A stretch of DNA of 64,000 bases. Origin: Bacillus sp. UNC438CL73TsuS30 (GTDB lineage: Bacteria; Bacillota; Bacilli; Bacillales; Cytobacillaceae). A program made the position numbers and the translations under genes. The notes under the pieces are model-generated. The model was not told the DNA's origin. It worked only from the letters and a program-made list of their open reading frames with translations, and did no database searches. Shown piece after piece: positions 1 through 9,458 of the stretch. Positions within the stretch are counted from its first letter, which is position 1. Each line of letters opens with the position of its first letter. Where the stretch lies: assembly GCF_000482325.1 (NCBI RefSeq), contig NZ_KI535295.1, positions 235,060 through 299,059 of the forward strand, in the 5' to 3' direction.

Positions 1-151
1 GTCTTGGTCAAAGCTGTCCGAATGAACCCCTGATTCGGGCCCGATTGCCCCAAGTCTTAGCTAAAGCTTTCCGAAAATCCTCTAAATGGAACAGTTTTTA
101 GACCAATGCAACAAAGTTTACGAAAGGAACCTTTCGTTAAGAAGATATCCA

Positions 152-182
152 CAAAAAAAGGGTGGATCCCTTCACCCTTTTA
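152..182 (-). terminator. Terminator of the globin-spxH operon
   Basis: A 6-bp GC-rich stem (AGGGTG/CACCCT, positions 159-164 and 173-178) is followed, reading the minus strand, by a run of seven T. It lies directly after the spxH stop codon. Positions 1-150 hold no gene I can support. Confidence 0.75.
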
Positions 183-1049
183 TTCTTCAATATATCGCCA
201 AAATGTCCCGTATTTAGCTGGTATTTGTTCAACTACCTGTTTTAAAAGTAATTTTTTCATTTCCTTTTCCACCTGGGAGATCGTCATATTGTAGACAACA
301 GCAATTTCCTTTGAAGCGACAAATCTAAAAAACTTTAGAAACGTCTCAAGATGCGGCGGCGGTGTTTGAACGGGCCGTTCTGAAAGCATTTCCTCCAAGA
401 TTTGTACATAAATCTCATAGGAATAGGTTCCGGTTATTTTAATCCCTTCATCTTCAACATTTTCATTAAAGAAAACAAGCGTTGGAATTTCATGAACATC
501 CATTTCAGAGGTTATTTTTAAATCGCATTGAAATGCTTTGGCCGCACTCTCGGAATGGAGGTCCGTACTAAACTCCTCAATATCTAATCCTACATCCCCG
601 GCACAATCCTTTAATACTTCTATATCAGAAATATTTTTTTTATCCAAAAATAAAACTTCCTGCAGTTTACGGAGGAAACGGATTCCTGCTCGTCTTCCTT
701 GGAGCTCGGCTGCTTTAATGGCAATAGAGACTATATGCGGGGAGTCAACCGGGTTTTCATACCAAAGACTTGAATCGCAGGACATTCCCGATCTGCTTGC
801 GGTCTTTTCCCATAGCTCCACGATATTTTCATAATTCTTTTTTTTACTTAAATTTAAATTGGCCAGCCTGCCGCTTAGGACATGTTTAATGGAAAAATAG
901 CGGCCATATTCAATATGAAGCTTTTTAAGTATCGGTTCAAGCGCCCAGCATTCCGGACATAAAGGGTCAATAAACATGTAAATTTCAACAGGCTTTTTTT
1001 CACTTTTTCCACATTGCTTTTTTGAACTTGTATGTCCAATTCTGCTCAC
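180..1049 (-). CDS. spxH: ClpXP adaptor SpxH (YjbH), DsbA-like fold
   Basis: SpxH (YjbH) binds the redox regulator Spx and delivers it to the ClpXP protease, keeping Spx low in unstressed cells. The 289-residue protein has the family layout: a thioredoxin/DsbA-like start with [10 protein letters not shown] near residue 26, holding the CxxC motif, a helical insert, then an IPTLVFFN strand before the C-terminal helices. Length fits the roughly 300-residue family. It appears to start with GTG, overlapping the TGA of the upstream globin gene by four bases (GTGA), which implies translational coupling. The order globin-spxH is the same as B. subtilis yjbI-yjbH. Assignment rests on motif and synteny. 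Confidence 0.93.
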   Translation of the reverse strand: MSRIGHTSSKKQCGKSEKKPVEIYMFIDPLCPECWALEPILKKLHIEYGRYFSIKHVLSGRLANLNLSKKKNYENIVELWEKTASRSGMSCDSSLWYENPVDSPHIVSIAIKAAELQGRRAGIRFLRKLQEVLFLDKKNISDIEVLKDCAGDVGLDIEEFSTDLHSESAAKAFQCDLKITSEMDVHEIPTLVFFNENVEDEGIKITGTYSYEIYVQILEEMLSERPVQTPPPHLETFLKFFRFVASKEIAVVYNMTISQVEKEMKKLLLKQVVEQIPAKYGTFWRYIEE

Positions 1050-1450
1050 TGTAATTCACCAGTTTCCTGCGTATCTGGTGTGTTTATCATATGTTGAGCA
1101 GTAAGATGAAGCCTAGCGTAAAATTCATCACGTAATGGTCCTTCCAAACCAACTTTATCCATCGCCTGTCTCATACAGGACAACCATGCTTCCGCCCGCG
1201 TCGGGGTTACTGGAAAGGGTAAATGGCGAGCGCGCATCATAGGATGTCCGTGTTCATCTGTATATAATGGTGGTCCACCTAAATATTGTGTAAGAAACTG
1301 CTTTTGTTTTCGAGCAATCTCAGTAAAAGAATTAGGGAAGATTGGTGCAAGGTCAGGATGTTGTGCAACCAGCCCATAAAAAGTGTCCACAAGACGGTGT
1401 AGGTTTTTTTCGCCAATGGCCTCATATGGTGTAGGCTTACTCTCAATCAT
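1046..1450 (-). CDS. Truncated haemoglobin (YjbI, group II)
   Basis: A 134-residue group II truncated globin, about the length of B. subtilis YjbI. Visible family features are [20 protein letters not shown] near the start (B helix with the F-Y pair), the [19 protein letters not shown] segment, and [21 protein letters not shown] carrying the proximal histidine. It binds haem and oxygen or NO; in Bacillales it sits beside spxH and may link oxygen or peroxide sensing to Spx turnover, which is inference. An ATG 63 bases further upstream is in frame, but AAGGAG lies just ahead of the ATG chosen here. First gene of the spxH operon. Confidence 0.93.
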   Translation of the reverse strand: MIESKPTPYEAIGEKNLHRLVDTFYGLVAQHPDLAPIFPNSFTEIARKQKQFLTQYLGGPPLYTDEHGHPMMRARHLPFPVTPTRAEAWLSCMRQAMDKVGLEGPLRDEFYARLHLTAQHMINTPDTQETGELQ

Positions 1451-1629
1451 GTTGACAACTCCTTTAGAATGTTTGTATGAGTTTATTTTAGCAATGGCTT
1501 TTTCATATCTCAAATAAATCGCTCAAAAGCTTAAATTAATCCTTATCTTCCTTAGTAATATTTACAATCCAACCTTCTTTTAATTGTAAAAGAAAGTTGG
1601 AAAAATATCCTTTTAATATTGGCTTTTTT

Positions 1630-1746
1630 ACCGCTCCTGGCACAAGTGGTTCGTGGGCGGTCTGGGGAGCCTCCTCGTCGCTTTGCTCCTGCGGGGTCTC
1701 CCCTAACCCCGTACTCCCACTGGAGTCTTCGTGCTCTCCGCTCCAA
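1630..1746. repeat. GC-rich intergenic repeat-like block
   Basis: A sharply GC-rich stretch (GGTCTGGGGAGCCTCC, GCGGGGTCTCCCC) inside an AT-rich spacer of 317 bases. It contains inverted GGGGAG/CTCCCC-like words and resembles the dispersed GC-rich intergenic repeats common in environmental Bacillus genomes. A 64-codon arginine-rich reading frame on the minus strand is judged spurious. Only one copy is in the window, so repeat status is inference. Confidence 0.4.
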
Positions 1747-1767
1747 TCACCTTTGTTTTTAAATTAG

Positions 1768-2352
1768 CTATTTTTTTAATAATTTTTTCTGATTGTAAAA
1801 GCGTTGGATTTTGTTTTCGGTTTTTCGGTGGGGGATGTTGTATTGATTCAATAATTCCTTGAAAATCTTTTGTCCAAGTTGTTCGTTTTCTACTTCGTAT
1901 TCTAATTCATAGTCTTCTTTGTTTAAAAAAAGACTGTGATCAAGGACGAGGATGCCACCTTTATAGTTCATTTCTGCTCTATTTGTTATAAGCGACCCAA
2001 AATAACTAAGTTTAGAAAACACGATATCCATTTTAGAAATGATCTCTTTGATTGCTCCGGATGGAAGCTTTCCTTCCTGGATAGCAAGGGTTGCCTCCGC
2101 TTCCGTAAGTTTTTGTGTTGTTTCTAGCAAACCAATATTTGCTGGTTGTTTTAACGTCATTTCAAATTGCTGGCCCTTTTGGCGAATCCGTAAAGCGGAC
2201 TGTTCATTCTTCAAAGCAAAATCTTTGGTATCAAAATAATGATTTTCCTGTGTAATCAGTTTACTTTCAGCGGCAGTGAATTTTATCAAAAGAAGTTCAT
2301 ATTCATCCTTGGTCAGCATATTTTTAAATTCTATTTCAATGTTTTGAAACAT
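1768..2352 (-). CDS. yjbK: CYTH-domain protein (YjbK-like triphosphatase)
   Basis: A 194-residue CYTH (adenylate cyclase/thiamine triphosphatase) domain protein. The signature EIEFKNM (ExExK) stands at residues 5-11, followed by ENHYFDT, LRIRQKG, EMTLKQ and the C-terminal ELEYEVEN, i.e. the acidic and basic residues lining the tunnel that binds triphosphate and divalent metal. Members hydrolyse inorganic or organic triphosphates; the substrate here is unknown. It is transcribed away from yjbL-yjbM, as in B. subtilis, where it neighbours the alarmone synthetase. Whole length matches the family. Confidence 0.9.
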   Translation of the reverse strand: MFQNIEIEFKNMLTKDEYELLLIKFTAAESKLITQENHYFDTKDFALKNEQSALRIRQKGQQFEMTLKQPANIGLLETTQKLTEAEATLAIQEGKLPSGAIKEIISKMDIVFSKLSYFGSLITNRAEMNYKGGILVLDHSLFLNKEDYELEYEVENEQLGQKIFKELLNQYNIPHRKTENKIQRFYNQKKLLKK

Positions 2353-2463
2353 CCTCTACATTCCTTCCACGTTAGTTTCTTTTCTAATCATAACACGACT
2401 GCAATTTCTGGGAGAAATGGTTCGACTATGCTAAAATAGGGATGTGAAAATGGAGGTTATATC

Positions 2464-2823
2464 ATGAAAAAAAAATTAACAGCAATGAATGGAAAGATTA
2501 CCGAGAATCAGATCACGTTTACCGTAGGTGAAGCCATCACTCATTTGCGGCCCGCAGAACAAATTCTTGTTGACTCTGATCAGCTTTCCTTTATTTATTT
2601 AATGGAAGATCATGAGGACTACTCTTATATTGCTTTCCCTGAAGAGACATGGGAGCTTTTAAAAACAGCAGTAAAGAACAAACTACCTGTATGGCTTTCC
2701 TATAACAATGAACAGGTAGAATTATCCCAGTTTACAGAGGAGCTTGATTATATCATCAGTAATATTAGAGGAAACGGAAACTATGGAGATCAAATGGTTT
2801 CGAAGGTTGAGGAGAATTTTTAA
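2464..2823 (+). CDS. yjbL: YjbL-like conserved protein
   Basis: A 119-residue acidic protein without a motif I can tie to a function. It is recognised by position: first gene of the yjbL-yjbM-nadK-rluD-like operon, 20 bases before the alarmone synthetase, exactly where B. subtilis yjbL lies. A GGAGG-type ribosome site precedes the ATG. No signal peptide or membrane segment is seen. Function unknown. Confidence 0.8.
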   Translation: MKKKLTAMNGKITENQITFTVGEAITHLRPAEQILVDSDQLSFIYLMEDHEDYSYIAFPEETWELLKTAVKNKLPVWLSYNNEQVELSQFTEELDYIISNIRGNGNYGDQMVSKVEENF

Positions 2824-2843
2824 AAGTTGTTTGGGGTGAGATC

Positions 2844-3482
2844 ATGAACCACTGGGATAAATTTTTAGCTCCATATAAACAAGCAGTGGAAGAGCTCAAG
2901 ATTAAATTAAAAGGAATGCGCGGGCAGTTTGAACTCGACTCCAACCACTCGCCGATTGAATTTGTAACAGGCAGAGTAAAACCGATTGCCAGTATTTTAG
3001 ATAAAGCATCCCAAAAGGGAATTGCCCTCGATCAATTAGAGGAAGAGATGCAGGATATAGCCGGTTTGCGCATGATGTGTCAGTTTGTCGATGATATACA
3101 TACTGTTGTAAATTTATTAAGAAATCGAAATGATCTTGAAATTGTTGAGGAAAGAGATTATATCTCTCATAAAAAAACAAGCGGCTACCGGTCCTACCAT
3201 GTGGTCATCCGTTACCCCGTGCAAACCATCCATGGGGAAAAAAAAATCCTGGCGGAGATCCAAATTAGGACATTGGCCATGAATTTTTGGGCAACGATTG
3301 AACATTCATTGAACTATAAATATAAAGGAATGTTTCCTGCTGATATTCATATGCGGCTGAAAAGAGCCGCGGAGGCTGCATTTCGCCTTGATGAAGAAAT
3401 GTCATTAATCCGCGGTGAAATACAGGAAGCACAAGCGTTTTTTTCTAGAAAAAAAGAATTAAAGCAGGAAGAAAAGAATTAA
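2844..3482 (+). CDS. yjbM: Small alarmone synthetase RelQ/SasB type (YjbM)
   Basis: A 212-residue single-domain GTP pyrophosphokinase making (p)ppGpp from ATP and GDP/GTP. Typical elements run in order: IEFVTGRVKPIASILDKA (basic substrate-binding segment), DIAGLRMMCQFVDDI (synthetase core), YISHKKTSGYRSYHVV (G-loop region), EIQIRTLAMNFWATIEHSLNYK (metal-binding EIQIRT and the conserved H of WATIEHS). No hydrolase or TGS domain, so it is the small class. RBS GGGGTGAG. It shares an operon with NAD kinase, 22 bases downstream, a conserved Bacillales arrangement. Confidence 0.96.
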   Translation: MNHWDKFLAPYKQAVEELKIKLKGMRGQFELDSNHSPIEFVTGRVKPIASILDKASQKGIALDQLEEEMQDIAGLRMMCQFVDDIHTVVNLLRNRNDLEIVEERDYISHKKTSGYRSYHVVIRYPVQTIHGEKKILAEIQIRTLAMNFWATIEHSLNYKYKGMFPADIHMRLKRAAEAAFRLDEEMSLIRGEIQEAQAFFSRKKELKQEEKN

Positions 3483-3504
3483 AAACGGGTAAGGAGCGGG
3501 TTGA

Positions 3505-4299
3505 ATGAAATTTGCGATTACTTCAAAAGGAGATCAAAAATCAAATATTCTGATGCACAAAATGAGAACCTATTTACTTGATTTTGATCTTGTTTATGAT
3601 GAAGACCAACCGGATATTGTTGTATCCATTGGTGGTGATGGTACATTGCTGTATGCCTTTCACCGGTATAGCAGCCGATTAGATAAAACAGCTTTTGTCG
3701 GAATTCATACCGGTCACCTTGGGTTTTATGCGGATTGGATTCCGGATGAAATTGAAAAACTTGTCATTGCGATTGCAAAAACTCCTTATCAGGTGGTTGA
3801 ATATCCTCTTTTAGAGGTCATCATTCGTTATAAGCATGCAGGCCAGGAATCCAGATACCTTGCGTTAAACGAATCAACGGTAAAGGGCGTTGAGGGTACG
3901 CTTGTCATGGATGTTGAGATTCGTGGTGCACATTTTGAACGTTTCCGCGGGGATGGTCTATGTGTGTCCACACCTTCCGGAAGTACGGCCTATAACAAAG
4001 CACTAGGTGGAGCAATTATCCACCCATCGATTTCAGCCATTCAGATTGCTGAGATGGCTTCCATTAATAACAAGGTTTTCCGGACAGTGGGCTCCCCACT
4101 AATTTTGCCTGCCCATCATACCTGTATGCTGAAGCCTGTAAACCATTCGGATTTTCAGGTAACGATTGATCATCTTACCCTGCTTCACAAAGATGTTAAA
4201 TCGATTCAGTTTAGAGTGCCGGATGAAAAAATCCGTTTTGCCCGCTTTCGACCGTTTCCATTTTGGAAGAGAGTACACGATTCCTTTATTTCGGATTAA
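3505..4299 (+). CDS. nadK: NAD kinase
   Basis: Phosphorylates NAD to NADP with ATP or polyphosphate. The 264-residue protein shows the diagnostic [13 protein letters not shown] at about residues 44-56, [16 protein letters not shown] (substrate-binding NE), and [21 protein letters not shown] near 150-170. Length equals B. subtilis PpnKA/NadF. It lies 22 bases after the alarmone synthetase and 18 bases before the pseudouridine synthase with its own Shine-Dalgarno (AAGGAGCGGG), so all belong to one operon. Confidence 0.97.
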   Translation: MKFAITSKGDQKSNILMHKMRTYLLDFDLVYDEDQPDIVVSIGGDGTLLYAFHRYSSRLDKTAFVGIHTGHLGFYADWIPDEIEKLVIAIAKTPYQVVEYPLLEVIIRYKHAGQESRYLALNESTVKGVEGTLVMDVEIRGAHFERFRGDGLCVSTPSGSTAYNKALGGAIIHPSISAIQIAEMASINNKVFRTVGSPLILPAHHTCMLKPVNHSDFQVTIDHLTLLHKDVKSIQFRVPDEKIRFARFRPFPFWKRVHDSFISD

Positions 4300-4317
4300 T
4301 CTGTTGGAGGATAGAAA

Positions 4318-5217
4318 ATGTCTTCACAATTTGAACTTAATTGGGTAATTGATAAAAGAGATGCAGACAGGCAGATTAAAGATTTTTTAAAAGATGAGGA
4401 AATTTCCCGGACTGCCCTAACAGATATTAAATTTAAGGGCGGACGGATTCTTGTTAATCATGAAGAAGTAAATGTGCGATACAAGTTACAAAAGGATGAT
4501 GTACTTTCATTAATATTTCCTAAAGAAAAACCCAGTGAAGGTGTACTTGGAGAAGATTTACCCCTTGATATTGTGTTTGAAGATGAATACCTCCTTGTCG
4601 TGGTAAAACCGGCAGGTATGAGCACAATTCCTTCGAGAGAGCATCCAAAGGGAAGCCTTGCTAATGCCTTAGTGGGGTATTACCAGCGGATTGGATTAGA
4701 AGCAACCTCTCACATTGTTACCCGGCTGGACCGGGATACATCGGGAATCGTCTTAATTGCTAAATACCGCCATGTTCATCATCTCTTTAGTAAGGATCAG
4801 CTAGTAGGCAAAGTAAAAAGAACGTATGAAGCATTTGCGGGTGGGACATTGGAGGATGATGAAGGGACGATTGAAAAACCAATTGGCAGGAAAGAGGATA
4901 GTATTATTGAAAGAGAAGTCCGTCCTGATGGCCAATATGCTTGTACCCATTATAAGGTAAAGAAAAGACATAAAGCTTTTACCCATGTAGAGCTGCGGCT
5001 CGAAACGGGGAGAACGCATCAAATTAGGGTACATATGTCTTCGATTGGACATCCCTTACTCGGAGATGATTTATACGGGGGAGAAACGACGTTGCTTAAA
5101 CGGCAGGCATTGCATTGTAAAAAAGTAACATTTATTCACCCCCTTTTAAAGAAGGAAATGACGTTTACAGCTAACCTTCCAAATGATATGCAAGAACTTT
5201 TACAGGCTGACCGCTAA
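4318..5217 (+). CDS. RluD-family pseudouridine synthase (YjbO)
   Basis: A 299-residue RNA pseudouridine synthase of the RluA/RluD family. It has an S4-like N-terminal RNA-binding part (KFKGGRILVNHEEVNVRYKL), then the catalytic HIVTRLDRDTSGIVL in which the aspartate of RLDxxTSG is the nucleophile, and the C-terminal RTHQIRVHMSSIGHPLLGDDLYGG. The RNA target cannot be read from the sequence; the B. subtilis orthologue YjbO lies in the same operon. Last gene of the yjbL-yjbO operon, followed by a strong terminator. Confidence 0.93.
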   Translation: MSSQFELNWVIDKRDADRQIKDFLKDEEISRTALTDIKFKGGRILVNHEEVNVRYKLQKDDVLSLIFPKEKPSEGVLGEDLPLDIVFEDEYLLVVVKPAGMSTIPSREHPKGSLANALVGYYQRIGLEATSHIVTRLDRDTSGIVLIAKYRHVHHLFSKDQLVGKVKRTYEAFAGGTLEDDEGTIEKPIGRKEDSIIEREVRPDGQYACTHYKVKKRHKAFTHVELRLETGRTHQIRVHMSSIGHPLLGDDLYGGETTLLKRQALHCKKVTFIHPLLKKEMTFTANLPNDMQELLQADR

Positions 5218-5252
5218 TTCACATACTCAGTGTCAGCCTGTTTCGTTTTTTT
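5203..5252 (+). terminator. Terminator after the RluD-like gene
   Basis: CAGGCTGAC and GTCAGCCTG form a 9-bp stem that starts inside the last codons of the gene and is followed by TTTCG and a run of T. It separates the plus-strand operon from convergent prpE. Confidence 0.85.
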
Positions 5253-5272
5253 TTAGATATATTTACTCATTT

Positions 5273-6013
5273 TCAATCAAATTGCTTAAATTTTTCTTCT
5301 ACATATGGCATAGTAGAATCCACAGAAATGATTTCCATTTCCGGATACCTCAGAGCAGTCAGTTTACCACCAAAAACAGCACCGGTATCAATATTGTATG
5401 TATGGTTAATGATTCTTGCATCCTTTACAGGTGTGTGGCCATAGACAATGCAGGCTTCGCCCTGATAAGCTTTTGCCCAATCTCGTCTAACTGGTGATCC
5501 ATCCGGGTGCTTTTCACCGGTAATATCTCCGTAAAGAACAAATGTCTTAACCTTTGAACCGGATTTTCCTATCATTTCTTTCTTAATTCCAGCATGGGCA
5601 ATAATAAGTTTTTCTTCGTCTAAAACTAAATAAAGCGGTGCATTTTCATAAAGGTCCATAAATTTTTTTCGAATTGATTTTTGGGCACGTTTGTCTAATA
5701 CTTCGTATTCTGCTACTGTTGTTTCTAATCCATGGGCGATTTGAACACGATTTCCAAGAAAGAAACGGTACAATTTATTACAATGGTTTCCAGGAGTGTA
5801 ATAAGCCTTTTGCTGCTCAATGACTAAGTTCCATACAATGTCAATCACTTTTAAGGACTCTGTGCCTCGATCGGTTAAGTCACCAACAAAACCAAGAACT
5901 CGTTTTTGGGGATGAAGAGGAATCCCGCTTTCCCAATCATAGCCAAGTTTTGTCGTCAGGTCTTTGAATTCCTTAAAGCAGCCATGAATATCACCAATAA
6001 TATCTATTTTCAT
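5273..6013 (-). CDS. prpE: Bis(5'-nucleosyl)-tetraphosphatase PrpE
   Basis: A 246-residue calcineurin-like metallophosphatase. It carries the PPP-family metal motifs GDIHGC (near residue 7), GDLTDRG, GNHCNK (an N-H pair) and two later histidines in AHAG and YGHTPV. B. subtilis PrpE hydrolyses Ap4A symmetrically and dephosphorylates proteins affecting spore germination. The position between the RluD-like gene and the antiporter is the same as in B. subtilis. It runs opposite to its neighbours and its start is 69 bases from the TTG start of yjbQ. Confidence 0.93.
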   Translation of the reverse strand: MKIDIIGDIHGCFKEFKDLTTKLGYDWESGIPLHPQKRVLGFVGDLTDRGTESLKVIDIVWNLVIEQQKAYYTPGNHCNKLYRFFLGNRVQIAHGLETTVAEYEVLDKRAQKSIRKKFMDLYENAPLYLVLDEEKLIIAHAGIKKEMIGKSGSKVKTFVLYGDITGEKHPDGSPVRRDWAKAYQGEACIVYGHTPVKDARIINHTYNIDTGAVFGGKLTALRYPEMEIISVDSTMPYVEEKFKQFD

Positions 6014-6082
6014 GGTATGAAGCCCCCTTTACCTTCTATTTTTTGTTATTTTACTTTTTTTATTTTGAGAGGAGGAATTAAT

Positions 6083-7942
6083 TTGGCCCAGCATGCGTCG
6101 GTTCTTTCTTTATTAATTGTTGTCACTATGGCATTTTTGACACCAATTATTTTGCATCGGCTTAAATTGAGTTTTATCCCAGTAGTGGTTGCCGAAATTA
6201 TTATGGGTTTGATCATCGGGAAAAGCGGCTTCAATGTCGTTCATCAGGATATGTGGCTTTCGACTTTATCCACCTTGGGATTTATCTTTCTGATGTTTTT
6301 AAGCGGTTTGGAAATTGATTTTACTGTATTTTCAAAAGGAAAGAAAAGAGAAATTCTTCCGAATGGAAAAAGAGAGCCAAATTCTTTTGCTGTCTCAACG
6401 GTTATTTTCATCGGGATTTTCATTTTTTCTTTAGTCTTATCATTTGTTTTTGTCATGCTGGACTTTATTCATAATGGATTCTTGATGACTCTGATTATTT
6501 CAACGATTTCATTAGGTGTAGTTGTGCCGACCCTAAAGGAAGGCAACATGATGAAAACGGTAATTGGCCAAATTATTCTGCTTATCGCAGTTATTGCTGA
6601 TTTGGTTACGATGATTCTTTTAGCAGTCTTTGTCTCAATTTATGATAAAGGACATGGGAACACATGGCTCCTATTAATTTTATTTGCCGCAGGTGTTGGA
6701 CTTTATTTTGTAGGAAAGCGATTTAAAAGCCGTTCTTTTGTCAAAGCGCTGGAAACGGGGACTTCCCAAATAGGCACAAGGGCTGTGTTTACGCTTATTA
6801 TCGTCTTAGTGGGGTTATCTGAAACAGTTGGAGCGGAAAATATATTAGGAGCATTCCTTGCAGGCGTTCTTGTTTCACTATTGGCTCCGAATCAAGAGCT
6901 CGTCCATAAGCTTGATTCCTTTGGGTATGGTTTTTTAATCCCGATATTTTTCGTTGAGGTAGGGGTGAAACTTGATATTTGGTCCCTTTTTAGTGAAAAA
7001 AAGCTTTTGTTGTTAATACCGCTTTTATTGATTGGACTGCTGTTATCAAAGCTTATTCCTGTTTATCTATTAAAGATTTGGTACGATACAAAGACCGTTT
7101 TGGCCTCAGGATTTCTTTTAACCTCCACCCTATCCCTAGTTATTGCAGCAGCTACAATTGGTGAGAGAATGAAGGTTATAACGGAACAAATGAGTGGAAC
7201 ACTAATTCTGGTGGCAGTTATTACGTCAATTTTTACTCCAATGGTTTTTAAAAAGCTCTTTCCAAAAGAAGTGGTTTCAAATCGAAAGGTCAATGTAGCT
7301 TTTCTGGGAGCAAATCAAATTACCATGCCTGTTTCAAGAGAATTAAAATCAGGCTTATATGACCCGGTTCTCTACCATACAAAAATTGAAAAATCGGAAA
7401 AGCAGATTGCAAATTCTCTGTTTAATATTGTTGAGATTCCGGACTTTTCGCTCCAAACGATTGGCCAAACGAAGGTATACCAATCAGAAGTGGTTGTCAT
7501 ATCCACAGGTGATGAAGAATTAAATGCCACCCTGTCTGTTGCGGTGAAGGAAAAAGGAGTACCAAGGGTAATTGCCAGGATTGAAAGTCCTGATCTGGAA
7601 CAAAACTTAAAGGAACACAATATTGAAATATTTTCAGTGTTTAAGTCTACCAATGCCCTGCTTCGCTCATTAATTGAATCGCCACGAGTAATTAATATTT
7701 TGACCAATCAAGAGATGGCATTGTATGAAATTGCCATGGTGAACGAGCAATTTGATGGGATGTCGTTAAGGAGATTTCCGTTTACAGGCGATATCATTTT
7801 TGTCAGGATTTTCAGAGGGAATGAGTCGATTGTGCCTCATGGTGACACAGAGCTGCAGGTAAACGACCGTTTAATTGTGACTGGATCCAAGGAATACGTT
7901 GACCAATTGAAAAGGGAGCTTGAATTTTGTGAGCATTGCTAA
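6083..7942 (+). CDS. yjbQ: Monovalent cation:proton antiporter-2 (YjbQ) with RCK domain
   Basis: A 619-residue membrane antiporter of the CPA2 family, predicted to exchange K+ or Na+ for H+. The first about 380 residues are a series of hydrophobic helices (HRLKLSFIPVVVAEIIMGLIIG, FLAGVLVSLLAPN, GFLIPIFFVEVGVKLD are typical). The remainder is cytosolic: a Rossmann-like TrkA-N segment starting NVAFLGANQITMPVSREL and a TrkA-C segment ending VNDRLIVTGS, suggesting nucleotide gating. The TTG start is preceded by AGGAGG. Larger upstream frames overlap prpE and lack a ribosome site. Same place as in B. subtilis. Confidence 0.93.
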   Translation: MAQHASVLSLLIVVTMAFLTPIILHRLKLSFIPVVVAEIIMGLIIGKSGFNVVHQDMWLSTLSTLGFIFLMFLSGLEIDFTVFSKGKKREILPNGKREPNSFAVSTVIFIGIFIFSLVLSFVFVMLDFIHNGFLMTLIISTISLGVVVPTLKEGNMMKTVIGQIILLIAVIADLVTMILLAVFVSIYDKGHGNTWLLLILFAAGVGLYFVGKRFKSRSFVKALETGTSQIGTRAVFTLIIVLVGLSETVGAENILGAFLAGVLVSLLAPNQELVHKLDSFGYGFLIPIFFVEVGVKLDIWSLFSEKKLLLLIPLLLIGLLLSKLIPVYLLKIWYDTKTVLASGFLLTSTLSLVIAAATIGERMKVITEQMSGTLILVAVITSIFTPMVFKKLFPKEVVSNRKVNVAFLGANQITMPVSRELKSGLYDPVLYHTKIEKSEKQIANSLFNIVEIPDFSLQTIGQTKVYQSEVVVISTGDEELNATLSVAVKEKGVPRVIARIESPDLEQNLKEHNIEIFSVFKSTNALLRSLIESPRVINILTNQEMALYEIAMVNEQFDGMSLRRFPFTGDIIFVRIFRGNESIVPHGDTELQVNDRLIVTGSKEYVDQLKRELEFCEHC

Positions 7943-7984
7943 AAATCAACTAGATATGTACATACTTTCGAATATAGTGTAAAA

Positions 7985-8001
7985 TTAGTACCAAGTGCTA
8001 A
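7985..8001. promoter_or_regulatory. FapR operator upstream of fabI
   Basis: A 17-bp near-palindrome TTAGTACCAAGTGCTAA matches the known Bacillus FapR box (TTAGTACC-N-TACTAA type) with one change. It lies 33 bases before the fabI start. FapR represses fatty-acid synthesis genes and is released by malonyl-CoA. Confidence 0.85.
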
Positions 8002-8033
8002 TAACTTGTGTTAAATATAGGAGGAATAAATAC

Positions 8034-8801
8034 ATGTTTTCACTAAACGGAAAAACATTTGTAGTCATGGGTGTTGCCAATAAACGCAGTATTGCTTGGG
8101 GTATTGCCCGCTCTCTTCACAATGCAGGTGCAAGATTAATTTTCACCTATGTAGGGGAAAGAATCGAAAGCAGCGTCCGTGAATTAGCGGATTCTCTAGA
8201 AGCAGAAGGTACACTTGTACTACCATGTGACGTAACAAGTGATGAAGATATTGCAAAGTGCTTTGCAACGATTAAAGAAGAAGTGGGAACCATACACGGA
8301 GTTGCTCATTGTATTGCTTTTGCTAAAACTGAAGAATTAAAAGGTGAATTTGTAAATACATCCAGAGATGGATTCTTGCTTGCTCAAAATATCAGTTCTT
8401 TCTCCTTAACTGCAGTTGCCAAAGAAGCACGCGGTTTAATGACAGAGGGCGGAAGTATTGTGACCTTAACCTATCTTGGCGGTGAACGTGCGATTCAAAA
8501 CTATAATGTAATGGGTGTTGCAAAAGCCTCTCTTGATGCAAGTGTCCGTTATTTAGCTTCTGACCTTGGCAAGGAAGGGATTCGCGTAAACTCCATTTCT
8601 GCAGGGCCGATCAGAACCTTATCTGCAAAGGCAATTGGTGAATTTAATTCAATCCTTAAGGAAATTGAGGAAAAGGCTCCATTGCGGAGAACGACAACTC
8701 CAGAAGAGGTTGGCGACACAGCCGTATTTTTATTTAGTGACCTTTCTCGTGGAATTACCGGTGAAAACATCCACGTTGACTCTGGTTACCATATTCTTTA
8801 A
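8034..8801 (+). CDS. fabI: Enoyl-[acyl-carrier-protein] reductase FabI
   Basis: NAD(P)H-dependent reductase for the last step of fatty-acid elongation; target of triclosan. The 255-residue SDR has the FabI-type glycine motif VVMGVANKRSIAWGIA, then LPCDVTSDEDI, LTYLGGERAIQNYNVMGVAKASL (catalytic Y-x6-K with two tyrosines) and ISAGPIRTLSAKAI. An AGGAGG precedes the chosen ATG; a longer frame would start inside the FapR region. Regulation by FapR is read from the operator at 7,985. Monocistronic, with terminator at 8,806. Confidence 0.97.
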   Translation: MFSLNGKTFVVMGVANKRSIAWGIARSLHNAGARLIFTYVGERIESSVRELADSLEAEGTLVLPCDVTSDEDIAKCFATIKEEVGTIHGVAHCIAFAKTEELKGEFVNTSRDGFLLAQNISSFSLTAVAKEARGLMTEGGSIVTLTYLGGERAIQNYNVMGVAKASLDASVRYLASDLGKEGIRVNSISAGPIRTLSAKAIGEFNSILKEIEEKAPLRRTTTPEEVGDTAVFLFSDLSRGITGENIHVDSGYHIL

Positions 8802-8805
8802 TATA

Positions 8806-8834
8806 CAAACCCGCATTTTTGCGGGTTTTTTATT
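8806..8834 (+). terminator. fabI terminator
   Basis: ACCCGC-N6-GCGGGT stem followed by seven T, five bases after the fabI stop. Confidence 0.9.
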
Positions 8835-8920
8835 TTGAATTTTAGATTAGAAGTGAACGAGTATGGGCATCGAGCATACATATAAAGTGAAGGACTTTGT
8901 ATTGGAGGTGCTCAAGGTTT

Positions 8921-9418
8921 ATGACAGAAAAGAAAAACCAAGGTCCATTACTTTATATTTACCAGCCTTTTTCAAAAACCCCTTCCATTAAAATGCAGGA
9001 AGTGTATACAAATAAACAGGAAAAGCCGCTTCCGATAGTGGAAAACCAGCAAAAAGGCGAATCCAAAAGGAATTCTTTAAAGGAGGAATCGAGCCAGGAG
9101 ATTGTACCAATTGAGGTAACAATGTCAGAAAAGAAGACTGCTGATAAAAAGGAGAAAAGTGACAAGCAAAGATATTCCTTTAAAAAGGTTAAAAGCTTTA
9201 AGGAAATGAACATGAAAGAACGTTTAAGGTATTTAGTGGATTTTCCAAAGGCTCTGCCACCTGTACCGTGTGTATTTTATACAGTAGATAGAAATTATCA
9301 GGGGTATTTACAGGATTATCGGGGGCAGGAAATTACCATCCAATTCCATGATCAAACAACTAAAACGATTCCAGTGGATGACTTAAAAGATGTCATAATG
9401 ATTGGAATAAAAAATTAA
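8921..9418 (+). CDS. cotO: CotO-like spore coat protein
   Basis: A 165-residue basic, lysine- and glutamate-rich protein beginning with GPLLYIYQPF after a short charged stretch, the hallmark of B. subtilis CotO (YjbX), and ending with a conserved YRGQEITIQFHDQTTKTIPVDDLKDVIMIGI module. It lies between fabI and cotZ as in B. subtilis. CotO helps outer coat/crust assembly. It is shorter than the B. subtilis protein (about 227 residues), with the reduction in the charged middle. RBS GGAGGTG before the ATG. Confidence 0.82.
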   Translation: MTEKKNQGPLLYIYQPFSKTPSIKMQEVYTNKQEKPLPIVENQQKGESKRNSLKEESSQEIVPIEVTMSEKKTADKKEKSDKQRYSFKKVKSFKEMNMKERLRYLVDFPKALPPVPCVFYTVDRNYQGYLQDYRGQEITIQFHDQTTKTIPVDDLKDVIMIGIKN

Positions 9419-9423
9419 ACAAT

Positions 9424-9458
9424 AAAAAAAGCCAGCCGTTATCGACTGGCTACTTTTA
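9424..9458. terminator. Bidirectional terminator between cotO and cotZ
   Basis: AGCCAG-N10-CTGGCT with A-run on the left and T-rich right flank, between two convergent genes. Confidence 0.8.

Noticed and set aside
1552-1746. 64-codon arginine-rich frame on the minus strand
   Set aside because: It runs through a GC-rich repeat-like block, lacks a ribosome site and has no protein-like pattern.
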